A stretch of 5,010 nucleotides of DNA, taken from NCBI GenBank assembly GCA_044359405.1, contig JBIKMC010000258.1:1-5010 (forward strand), read 5' to 3'. The number at the start of each line of letters is the position of its first letter. The first letter of the stretch is position 1. Shown here one piece after another: positions 1 to 5,010 of this stretch. Both the position numbers and the translations under genes were made by a program. The notes under the pieces are model-generated. The model ran no database searches, had not been told where the DNA came from, and saw only the letters and a list, made by a program, of their open reading frames with translations. This DNA is from SYIM01 sp044359405. Lineage in GTDB: Bacteria; Pseudomonadota; Gammaproteobacteria; Burkholderiales; Burkholderiaceae_E.

Positions 1-1589
1 CCTCCAGAACCCGGCCTGGGCCCGGGGCCGCCGCGACGCGCCTGCTGGCCGCCAGCGCGACCAGGCCCGCGCCCACCCCCCGCCTCGGGCGATGAACCGG
101 GCCCGGCGGACCGGCGACCGCCCGTGCGTCGCCCTCCATCGGGGCCCTTGCGGCCCCGACCGCCGGCAGGCGCACCCGCAGGCCCACCCATTTGGTCCAT
201 GGGCCCGACGAAACCGACGCCCGACCCCGGTTTGCCGCGCGCCCGGCGGGTCCGAGCAGACGCCCGGCCAGCGCCTTCCCCCTTGCGGACCTGCCGTGTA
301 ATACCCTCAAGATGGGCATCGCGCGAACTGGGCTGCCACTCATCATCATCGAGACGAGCGTCATGGCCCCGCTCTTCGGGCTCGGGTTCAGCGCGATTAC
401 CGATGGAGTCAGCCGGATCGTCGTAATCATCGCCGTCGAATTCATCGTCGAAGCGAGCGTCATCGCTGTCATCATCGCGGTCACGTGCAAGGGCACGGTC
501 GGGTTCACCCTCGCCCACCTGCGCACCAGCCTCGCGCAGCAGACCGAGCAGAGCCTGCACCTCCGCCGGGGAAAATTCGACCCAGCGACCGCGCGACAAT
601 CCCCGGGGCAAGGCCACCGGACCGAACCGCAACCGGGCAAGGCGGCTGACCGTCAGCCCAACCGCTTCGAACATGCGGCGAACCTCGCGATTGCGGCCCT
701 CGGAAATAACTGCCCGGTACCAGGCATTTGCGCCGTCGCCACCCAGATCATCGATCTGACTGAAGCGCGCCGGACCATCATCGAGCATGACGCCATCGAG
801 CAGCGCCAGCTTCGCCTGATCATCGATCCGGCCAAGAATGCGCACGGCGTATTCTCGCTCCCAACCGTAGCGCGGATGCATCAGTCGGTTGGCGATATCG
901 CCCGAGGTGGTGAAGATCAACAGGCCCTCGGTATTGAAGTCGAGGCGACCAACCGCTACCCAGCGCGCTCCCTTCAGACGCGGCAGTCGCTCAAACACGG
1001 TGGCCCGATGCTCGGGGTCATCTCGCGTGCAGATCTCGCCAGACGGCTTGTGGTACAGCAGCACCCGAGGCGGCATAGGCATGGCCGGACGACGAATGGG
1101 CCGGCCGTTGACGCGGACCTGATCGTTGGGGCCGATTCTCTGACCGACGTGGGCTGGCTGACCATTGACCGAGACCCGCCCCGCAATGATCAACTCTTCC
1201 ATTTCACGACGCGAACCGAGACCCGTATCGGCCAGCAGCTTGTGCAGTTTGGGCAGGTCATCATCGATCGGCTCAGCCAGCACCGGCGGGCGCCGACGGG
1301 GATCGGTAGCATCAAGCCCTAGCGGCGCCGCGGCCGCATAGGCAGGCAGATCAACACCATCGTCGACGCGCGCCCGAGCCTCGCGAGGCTCGGGCCGTGC
1401 TTCGACCGCGACACCATCGTCGGTCTGCGCAGGTCGGTCTTCGCCCGGACGAGTACGACGGCGCCCGCCACGACGGCGTCGAAACGGGCTGCGCGCGCGC
1501 TTGTCCTGGCCGTCGGCCGCGGGCCCTTCAATCGCGGCGCCCTCGGGTTTGCCACTGCCGGCCTCACCGGTGTCATCGTGTTCGCTCAA
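1..1589 (-). CDS. rluB: 23S rRNA pseudouridine synthase RluB (RsuA family), 3' end beyond the window
   Basis: The predicted enzyme isomerises a uridine in 23S rRNA helix 89/90 (U2605 in E. coli RluB) during 50S assembly in the cytoplasm. The frame is open from a TTG at 1589 to the left edge, 529 codons with no stop. In order: a charged low-complexity extension (residues 1-110, with RRRRGGRRRTR near 37-47), an S4 RNA-binding domain (about 111-160, KLLADTGLGSRREMEELI), then the catalytic domain (about 173-345). The latter holds GRLDFNTEGLLIFTTSG, whose Asp217 is the expected nucleophile, then NRLMHPRYGWEREYAVR and SEGRNREVRRMFEAVG. Residues 366-430 are very acidic, and 431-529 are about one third Gly and rich in Arg. 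The motifs fit RluB better than RsuA, RluE or RluF. TTG 1589 is chosen because it overlaps the scpB stop, has GAGG six bases upstream, and the next in-frame ATG (residue 130) would cut the S4 domain. Family and function are secure; the stop codon is outside the window. Confidence 0.93.
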   Translation of the reverse strand, partial: MSEHDDTGEAGSGKPEGAAIEGPAADGQDKRARSPFRRRRGGRRRTRPGEDRPAQTDDGVAVEARPEPREARARVDDGVDLPAYAAAAPLGLDATDPRRRPPVLAEPIDDDLPKLHKLLADTGLGSRREMEELIIAGRVSVNGQPAHVGQRIGPNDQVRVNGRPIRRPAMPMPPRVLLYHKPSGEICTRDDPEHRATVFERLPRLKGARWVAVGRLDFNTEGLLIFTTSGDIANRLMHPRYGWEREYAVRILGRIDDQAKLALLDGVMLDDGPARFSQIDDLGGDGANAWYRAVISEGRNREVRRMFEAVGLTVSRLARLRFGPVALPRGLSRGRWVEFSPAEVQALLGLLREAGAQVGEGEPDRALARDRDDDSDDARFDDEFDGDDYDDPADSIGNRAEPEPEERGHDARLDDDEWQPSSRDAHLEGITRQVRKGEGAGRASARTRRARGKPGSGVGFVGPMDQMGGPAGAPAGGRGRKGPDGGRRTGGRRSAGPGSSPEAGGGRGPGRAGGQQARRGGPGPRPGSG

Positions 1590-2329
1590 GACTCGCCTCG
1601 TGCCTGGTTGAATACCTGCTGCTGGTCAGAATCGGATTCAGGGTCCGTGCTCGGCAACCCGGCGGGCTCAGTCACCTCAGCCTGAGGCTGCACGACCTGG
1701 CCCTCGACGTCATTCGCTTGAGCCGCCTGAATTGGGTCAGTCTGCGTCTCAATGGGCGGATCAAAATCGATGACGTGTTGCCCTGCCAGTTCAGCGAGCA
1801 TTGTCGCCTGCCCGGTGCCCTCAAGCGCTGGCAGGTCGGACAAGGAAGCAAGCCCCAGATCGTCGAGAAAGCGCCGGGTGGTGCCAAAGAGGGACGGCCG
1901 GCCGGGCACGTCCTTATGGCCGATCACCTCGATCCAGCCGCGCTCTTCAAGCGCACGAACCACCGAGGTAGATACCATCACGCCACGAATCTCTTCGATG
2001 TCGCCGCGGGTGACTGGCTGGCGATAGGCGATGATGGCCAGAGTCTCCATAATGGCGCGAGAGTACCGCGGAGGACGCTCAGGATTGAGGCGGTCCAGGT
2101 AAACCGCCAACTCAGGAGCGGTCTGAAAGCGCCAACCCGAGGCTACCGACACCAATCGCAGGCCGCGCTGCTGCCAGCTCTCAGCCAATCCGGCCAGCAG
2201 TTCGCGGACCGCATCGGGACTGATCTGGTCGTCGAACACCCGGCGCAGATCAGCCATGCCCAGGGGCTCGCGAGCGCTGAGCAAAACGGCTTCAAGAATG
2301 AGAGAGGCTTCTTGATTTTCCATCGACAA
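1586..2329 (-). CDS. scpB: Segregation and condensation protein ScpB
   Basis: ScpB dimers bind the kleisin ScpA and form the SMC-ScpAB condensin, which organises and segregates the chromosome. The 247-residue product has the two winged-helix domains of the family: the first about 7-80 (LILEAVLLSAREPL), the second about 88-165. The second carries the conserved RYSRAIMETLAIIAYRQPVT (88-107), RGDIEEIRGV, SVVRALEERGWIE and the wing GRPSLFGTT (143-151) followed by FLDDLGL. Residues 172-247 form an acidic, Gln-rich tail that is probably disordered. The start is uncertain: TTG at 2329 (MSMENQ) or ATG at 2323 (MENQ), and neither has a clear Shine-Dalgarno site. The stop overlaps the rluB start as TTGA, so the pair is translationally coupled. 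The scpB-rluB pairing is common in gammaproteobacteria, but scpA, which usually lies just upstream, is replaced here by a non-coding stretch and tRNA-fMet. Confidence 0.93.
   Translation of the reverse strand: MSMENQEASLILEAVLLSAREPLGMADLRRVFDDQISPDAVRELLAGLAESWQQRGLRLVSVASGWRFQTAPELAVYLDRLNPERPPRYSRAIMETLAIIAYRQPVTRGDIEEIRGVMVSTSVVRALEERGWIEVIGHKDVPGRPSLFGTTRRFLDDLGLASLSDLPALEGTGQATMLAELAGQHVIDFDPPIETQTDPIQAAQANDVEGQVVQPQAEVTEPAGLPSTDPESDSDQQQVFNQARGES
1596..1599 (-). promoter_or_regulatory. Shine-Dalgarno site of rluB
   Basis: GAGG on the minus strand, within CGAGGCGAG, ends six bases before the TTG at 1589. It lies inside the last codons of scpB and supports TTG as the true rluB start, with translation coupled to scpB termination. 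This rests on spacing and motif only. Confidence 0.6.
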
Positions 2330-2423
2330 AAGATGAATTACCGGGACGACAGGTCCGACATACGCAGCGGCCGCCGAGGCGCCAGCCCCGCCGCAGGACG
2401 GCAGGCCGCGCTCACTGCGCCAA

Positions 2424-2445
2424 CCGTGAAAAACGTTCTTCGCGG
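2424..2445. repeat. 22-bp imperfect palindrome, possible operator
   Basis: Half-sites CCGTGAAAAAC and GTTCTTCGCGG are inverted around a central CG at 2434-2435. Nine of eleven positions pair, the exceptions being 2427/2442 and 2431/2438. There is no loop, so it reads as a two-fold symmetric protein site rather than an RNA hairpin. It lies about 95 bp upstream of the scpB start. On the minus strand its TTTTT run (2433-2429) is also the only T-tract downstream of the hairpin at 2451-2487, so it might instead be part of a poor terminator. No regulator family can be named. Confidence 0.35.
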
Positions 2446-2450
2446 CATGC

Positions 2451-2487
2451 GGACTCTTGCTTGGGGATGCCCCTTGAGCAAGAGCCC
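2451..2487 (-). terminator. Strong hairpin downstream of tRNA-fMet, possible terminator or processing structure
   Basis: The arms are 2451-2461 and 2477-2487. They pair over 11 positions, ten Watson-Crick plus one pair that is G-U only in the minus-strand RNA, so the minus transcript is favoured. A second GGGG/CCCC stem with a three-base loop sits inside (2463-2473). It begins about 50 nt after the CCA end of the tRNA. There is no U-tract right after the stem; the nearest T-run is about 17 nt further on. This is therefore not a classic intrinsic terminator; it could be an attenuator, an RNase-processing stem or a small repeat element. Confidence 0.4.
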
Positions 2488-2494
2488 GAACGCA

Positions 2495-2516
2495 ATGCCC
2501 TAACGATGATGGGCAT
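2495..2516 (-). repeat. Short inverted repeat in the tRNA trailer
   Basis: ATGCCC and GGGCAT form a perfect six-base stem with a ten-base loop, 21 nt beyond the CCA end of tRNA-fMet. The same GGGCAT string recurs inside the following hairpin (2467-2472), so the first arm could pair with either copy. It may be only an RNA-processing signal, and a stem this short can arise by chance. Confidence 0.3.
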
Positions 2517-2536
2517 GCTGACGAAGAACCTGGAGC

Positions 2537-2614
<78 letters not shown>

Positions 2615-2627
2615 TCGGAAGAGCGAG

Positions 2628-2656
2628 ATAGTAACAGAGTGAGCTCAGCGCCGCAA
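2628..2656 (-). promoter_or_regulatory. Sigma70-type promoter of tRNA-fMet
   Basis: On the minus strand, TTGCGG (2651-2656, -35) is followed by a 17-bp spacer and TACTAT (2628-2633, -10). The -10 lies 13 bp before the first tRNA base, which suits initiation a few bases upstream of the mature 5' end. The match is 3/6 at -35 and 4/6 at -10, but the spacing and place are right. The site lies inside the region that a GTG-initiated NUDIX reading frame (from 2639) would cover, one reason to reject that longer start. Confidence 0.5.
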
Positions 2657-2685
2657 CGCAACGCGCGCCCCACTGGTCGCCAACT

Positions 2686-2694
2686 TGGTACACT
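2686..2694 (+). promoter_or_regulatory. Possible extended -10 promoter of the NUDIX-aat-bpt-pyrD operon
   Basis: TGG followed by TACACT fits an extended -10 element (TGn plus a hexamer matching 4 of 6). No -35 hexamer is recognisable at 16-18 bp. A start near 2701 would give a leader of about 19 nt before the TTG at 2720. It is divergent from, and about 30 bp away from, the tRNA-fMet promoter. Confidence 0.35.
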
Positions 2695-2719
2695 GCACTC
2701 CAGTCTTTGCGAGACCACC

Positions 2720-3268
2720 TTGAAACACTGCCCCTCTTGCGGCCAAACGGTCATTCTGGCCATTCCACCGGGAGACAACCGGGAGCGCTACTGCTGCGGC
2801 AGTTGCAACACGGTGCATTATCAGAATCCGAATATGGTTCTGGGAACCGTCACCGTCTGGGAAGACAAGGTGCTCTTGTGCCGTCGCGCCATAGAGCCGC
2901 GCTACGGTTTCTGGACTCTGCCAGCCGGTTTCATGGAAAACGGCGAGACGACCGGCGAGGGTGCCGAACGCGAGACCGCTGAAGAGGCGGGTGCGCGTAT
3001 TGAACTAGGCCCGCTCTACAGCGTGCTCGACGTCCCGCACGTACACCAGGTGCATTTGTTCTTTAGAGCGCGCTTGCTAGACCCGGCCTTCGAACCCGGC
3101 CCGGAAAGCCTCGAGGCAAGGCTGTTTTCCGAACAAGACATTCCCTGGAGTTCCATCGCGTTTCGCACCGTCGAGCAGACTCTGCGCTGGTACTTCGAAG
3201 ACTGCCGACGCGGTCAGTTCGATCTGCGCACCGGGGCTATCCGCTATCAGCCCCGGCCGCAAGCCTGA
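2720..3268 (+). CDS. NUDIX hydrolase with N-terminal zinc ribbon
   Basis: NUDIX enzymes hydrolyse a nucleoside diphosphate linked to another group, using Mg2+ or Mn2+; the substrate here is not known. From the TTG at 2720 the product is 182 residues. An N-terminal zinc ribbon is formed by C4, C7, C26 and C29 (CPSC ... CGSC). The NUDIX fold follows from about residue 38. The full NUDIX box is G70 to A92, pattern G-x5-E-x7-RE-x2-EE-x-G-x, with the metal-binding REXXEE core at 84-89; WTLPAGF precedes it. The short start is preferred because close relatives, as I recall the family, begin MK-x-C-x-x-C-G. A GTG at 2639 would add 27 residues overlapping the tRNA promoter. The Shine-Dalgarno is weak (GAGA, 2711-2714). 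It is the first gene of a tight operon, nine bases before aat, and no known pathway links it to its neighbours. Confidence 0.88.
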   Translation: MKHCPSCGQTVILAIPPGDNRERYCCGSCNTVHYQNPNMVLGTVTVWEDKVLLCRRAIEPRYGFWTLPAGFMENGETTGEGAERETAEEAGARIELGPLYSVLDVPHVHQVHLFFRARLLDPAFEPGPESLEARLFSEQDIPWSSIAFRTVEQTLRWYFEDCRRGQFDLRTGAIRYQPRPQA

Positions 3269-3273
3269 GAAGG
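3268..3273 (+). promoter_or_regulatory. Shine-Dalgarno site of aat
   Basis: AGAAGG lies four bases before TTG 3278 and overlaps the last base of the NUDIX stop codon. It supports the TTG as the aat start and suggests that ribosomes ending on the NUDIX gene can reinitiate. Confidence 0.55.
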
Positions 3274-3277
3274 CCGC

Positions 3278-4015
3278 TTGAACCGTCGACTGCCCTGGGT
3301 AGAACCAGGCGACCCGCTGCCGCCAGCGGACGAAGCACTGGACGAACCCAATGGCCTGCTCGCGGCGGGCAGCGACCTGAGCGCTGCGCGCCTGCTGGAA
3401 GCCTATCGCGCGGGCATCTTCCCCTGGTATGTGCCAGGCCAGCCAGTACTGTGGTGGTCGCCTGATCCCCGAATGGTGCTGTACCTGAGCGAATTTCGTG
3501 CGTCGGCATCGCTGCTCAAGCTGGCCCGAAAAGTCACCCGGGAGGGCCAGTGGTCGGTGCGCCTCAATACGGCCTTTCCCTCGGTCATGCAGGCCTGCGC
3601 TCAGCCTCGCCCTGGACAGGACGGAACCTGGATCACCGATGGCATCCAAACCGCGTACGGTCAACTGCACAGCATCGCGCACGCTCACTCGGTCGAGGTC
3701 TGGCGCACATCGGGTGACCATTCCCCGGGCACTCTGATCGGCGGCCTGTACGGTGTTTCGATCGGTCGTATGTTCTTTGGTGAATCGATGTTCACGCGCG
3801 AGCGCGATGCCTCAAAACTCGCGCTGCTGTGCCTGGTGAATCTGCTGCGCGAGCTTGATTTTCGCGTGATAGACTGCCAGCAGAACACCCGCCATCTGGC
3901 TTCCCTCGGTGCTCGAGAAATTCCGCGCTCAGCGTTCCTGAAGCAGCTTTCCGAGCTTGCCCGGTTACCCGATCCAGACTGGCCGTCGGTGCGCATTGAG
4001 GTTCCTGGCGCATGA
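3278..4015 (+). CDS. aat: Leucyl/phenylalanyl-tRNA--protein transferase
   Basis: Aat moves Leu or Phe from aminoacyl-tRNA to proteins with N-terminal Lys or Arg, making N-degrons that ClpS hands to ClpAP in the cytoplasm. The 245-residue product has the family landmarks in order: EPNGLLAAGSDLS (23-35), AGIFPWY (45-51), WWSPDPR (59-65), GTWIT (116-120), HAHSVEVW (135-142), GGLYGV (155-160), FFGESMF (166-172) and IDCQ (198-201). By alignment from memory with E. coli Aat (234 residues), Glu169 and Gln201 match the residues proposed for catalysis, E156 and Q188, with the same offset of 13. A loop of about six extra residues follows HSVEVW. The TTG start has AGAAGG four bases upstream, and no in-frame ATG occurs before residue 66. 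The stop overlaps the bpt ATG as ATGA, so translation of the two transferases is coupled. Confidence 0.95.
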   Translation: MNRRLPWVEPGDPLPPADEALDEPNGLLAAGSDLSAARLLEAYRAGIFPWYVPGQPVLWWSPDPRMVLYLSEFRASASLLKLARKVTREGQWSVRLNTAFPSVMQACAQPRPGQDGTWITDGIQTAYGQLHSIAHAHSVEVWRTSGDHSPGTLIGGLYGVSIGRMFFGESMFTRERDASKLALLCLVNLLRELDFRVIDCQQNTRHLASLGAREIPRSAFLKQLSELARLPDPDWPSVRIEVPGA

Positions 4016-4749
4016 CCCTGCTCAAAGAACTGCCGTTTTCGGCGCTGCAGTTTTATGCCACAGCGCCCTATCCGTGCAGCTATCTGGCTGCCCGGCAGGC
4101 ACGCTCGCAGGTCGCCACGCCAAACCATCTCATCAATGCCGATGTTTACAGCGAGCTGGTGCGCGCCGGGTTTCGTCGCAGCGGCATCTTCACCTACCGC
4201 CCGTACTGCGATGGCTGCAGGGCCTGCATCCCGGTGCGCGTGCCGGTGGCGTCCTTCAAGCCTTCGCGCATCCAGCGGCGGGTATGGCGTCAGCATGCTG
4301 ACTTGAGCACCCTCGTCGCCCGCCTGGGCTTCTCACCCGAGCACTACCAACTTTACCTGCGCTACCAGGCCAGTCGGCATGCGGGCGGCGGCATGGATCA
4401 GGACAGTCGCGAGCAATACGCGCAGTTTTTGCTGCAAAGCAAGGTCAACACCCGATTGGTCGAATTTCGCGATGCCCAGGGCGCGCTTCGAATGGTTTCG
4501 ATCATCGACATCCTCAACGACGGTCTGTCCTCCGTCTACACGTTTTTTGATCCGGACGAGGCCCGCGCCAGCTACGGCACCTACAACATCCTGTGGCAGA
4601 TCGAGCAGGCCCGGCAAATGAACCTCAGCCATCTGTATCTGGGCTACTGGATCGAGCAAAGCCGAAAAATGTCTTACAAAGCCAACTTCCGACCGATTGA
4701 ACGCCTGGTTCAGGGTCGCTGGGAAGCAATGGACGACTTGGCCGCCTGA
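4012..4749 (+). CDS. bpt: Aspartate/glutamate leucyltransferase (bacterial ATE-like, Bpt)
   Basis: Bpt (often annotated ate, arginyl-tRNA--protein transferase) is related to eukaryotic ATE1. The characterised Vibrio vulnificus enzyme attaches Leu from Leu-tRNA to N-terminal Asp or Glu, again producing ClpS substrates. The 245-residue product starts with the ATE N domain: PYPCSYLAARQARSQVATP (about 19-37), then RRSGIFTYRPYCDGCRACIPVRV (in 55-77). C22, C66, C69 and C72 are the conserved cysteine set. The C-terminal acyltransferase part (from about 95) includes SSVYTFFDPDE, SYGTYNILWQIE, YLGYWIEQSRKMSYK (209-223) and FRPIERL. Length and motifs fit a complete protein. ATG 4012 overlaps the aat stop by four bases and has GAGG ten bases upstream. 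The sequence alone does not separate Leu from Arg donor use; Leu is inferred from the bacterial family. Confidence 0.93.
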   Translation: MTLLKELPFSALQFYATAPYPCSYLAARQARSQVATPNHLINADVYSELVRAGFRRSGIFTYRPYCDGCRACIPVRVPVASFKPSRIQRRVWRQHADLSTLVARLGFSPEHYQLYLRYQASRHAGGGMDQDSREQYAQFLLQSKVNTRLVEFRDAQGALRMVSIIDILNDGLSSVYTFFDPDEARASYGTYNILWQIEQARQMNLSHLYLGYWIEQSRKMSYKANFRPIERLVQGRWEAMDDLAA

Positions 4750-4757
4750 CAACTGCC

Positions 4758-4761
4758 GGAG
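4758..4761 (+). promoter_or_regulatory. Shine-Dalgarno site of pyrD
   Basis: GGAG lies nine bases before GTG 4771, in the 21-bp gap after bpt. It fixes the GTG as the pyrD start. No promoter is evident in the gap, so pyrD is probably transcribed with the upstream genes. Confidence 0.6.
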
Positions 4762-4770
4762 CTCTCTCGC

Positions 4771-5010
4771 GTGTACGGCTTACTGCGTCCGTTTCTTTTC
4801 GCGCTCGACCCAGAGCGCGCCCACGACCTGACGCTCGCATCGCTTGACCGCATTGCCGCCGCCCACCTGTCCACTCTGTTGGGTGCCCGACAGGTTCAAG
4901 ACCCAGTCGAGGTGATGGGGCTGCGCTTCGCAAACCGGGTGGGCCTGGCCGCTGGCCTGGACAAAAACGCAGCGCACCTGCGTGCGATGGGTAGCCTGGG
5001 CTTTGGTTTT
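4771..5010 (+). CDS. pyrD: Dihydroorotate dehydrogenase (quinone), class 2, N-terminal part
   Basis: PyrD oxidises dihydroorotate to orotate, the fourth step of pyrimidine synthesis, using FMN and passing electrons to quinone at the inner membrane. Only the first 80 codons are inside the window; the family is about 335-345 residues. The visible part has the class 2 N-terminal helical segment that docks on the membrane (LLRPFLFALDPERAHDLTL, 4-22), MGLRFANRVGLAAGLDKN (49-66) at the start of the barrel and the FMN site, and MGSLGFGF at the edge. The DPERAH motif and the amphipathic start identify class 2 rather than soluble class 1. The GTG start has GGAG nine bases upstream and lies 21 bp after bpt. 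The reading frame is intact to the edge. Confidence 0.95.
   Translation, partial: MYGLLRPFLFALDPERAHDLTLASLDRIAAAHLSTLLGARQVQDPVEVMGLRFANRVGLAAGLDKNAAHLRAMGSLGFGF

Noticed and set aside
1..300. Very GC-rich, repetitive-looking left edge as a possible repeat array or foreign insert
   Set aside because: In the rluB frame it reads as an uninterrupted Gly/Arg-rich tail, which is known for RluB. I see no exact tandem unit.
300..480. Repeated atc/gtc triplets as a simple-sequence repeat
   Set aside because: They are Asp codons on the minus strand encoding the acidic block of RluB, mixed with other codons and not a regular repeat.
192..1322. 376-codon plus-strand open frame opposite rluB
   Set aside because: It is codon-aligned antisense to rluB, which has clear RluB motifs throughout. 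Long antisense frames are expected in GC-rich coding DNA. The antisense product shows no recognisable domain.
1397..2503. 368-codon plus-strand open frame opposite the rluB start and scpB
   Set aside because: It spans two real genes on the other strand and the intergenic stretch, has no family motif, and is best explained by GC-rich antisense openness.
3077..3721. 214-codon minus-strand frame opposite NUDIX and aat
   Set aside because: It covers the junction of two well-supported plus-strand genes and has no recognisable domain.
3685..4296. 203-codon minus-strand frame opposite aat and bpt
   Set aside because: Shadow of the coding strand; the overlapping plus-strand genes carry all conserved motifs.
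4750..4770. Possible terminator or promoter between bpt and pyrD
   Set aside because: The 21-bp gap has only a Shine-Dalgarno site. There is no inverted repeat with a T-tract and no -10/-35 pair.

Overview
The window looks like core chromosome from a GC-rich gammaproteobacterium. The evidence is an RluB-type pseudouridine synthase with a Gly/Arg-rich tail, an SMC-partner ScpB (so a lineage using SMC-ScpAB rather than only MukBEF), an initiator tRNA with encoded CCA, both bacterial N-degron aminoacyltransferases (Aat and Bpt) in tandem, and a class 2 (membrane, quinone-linked) PyrD. No insertion sequence, phage gene, CRISPR array or rRNA was seen. I cannot name the genus.

Layout: the left half reads on the minus strand and the right half on the plus strand, diverging from a gap of about 105 bp (2615-2719). 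Minus strand, in order of transcription: initiator tRNA-fMet (2538-2614), a 208-bp non-coding stretch with two possible hairpins and a palindrome (2330-2537), scpB (1586-2329), then rluB (1589 down past the left edge). scpB and rluB overlap as TTGA, so the TTG start of rluB lies across the scpB stop. Plus strand: a zinc-ribbon NUDIX hydrolase (2720-3268), aat (3278-4015), bpt (4012-4749, ATGA overlap with aat) and the first 80 codons of pyrD (4771 onward). Gaps are 9 bp, a 4-bp overlap and 21 bp, so this reads as one operon.

Functionally, ScpB serves chromosome condensation and RluB 23S rRNA maturation. Aat and Bpt attach Leu/Phe or Leu to protein N termini, which marks proteins for ClpS/ClpAP. 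The NUDIX protein is a probable nucleotide-type pyrophosphatase of unknown substrate, and PyrD is the dihydroorotate dehydrogenase of pyrimidine synthesis.

No previously undescribed system is evident. The points worth a second look are the run of TTG start codons (rluB, NUDIX, aat and perhaps scpB), the structured segment between tRNA-fMet and scpB, the place normally held by scpA being taken by a tRNA gene, and the strongly segmented low-complexity ends of RluB.
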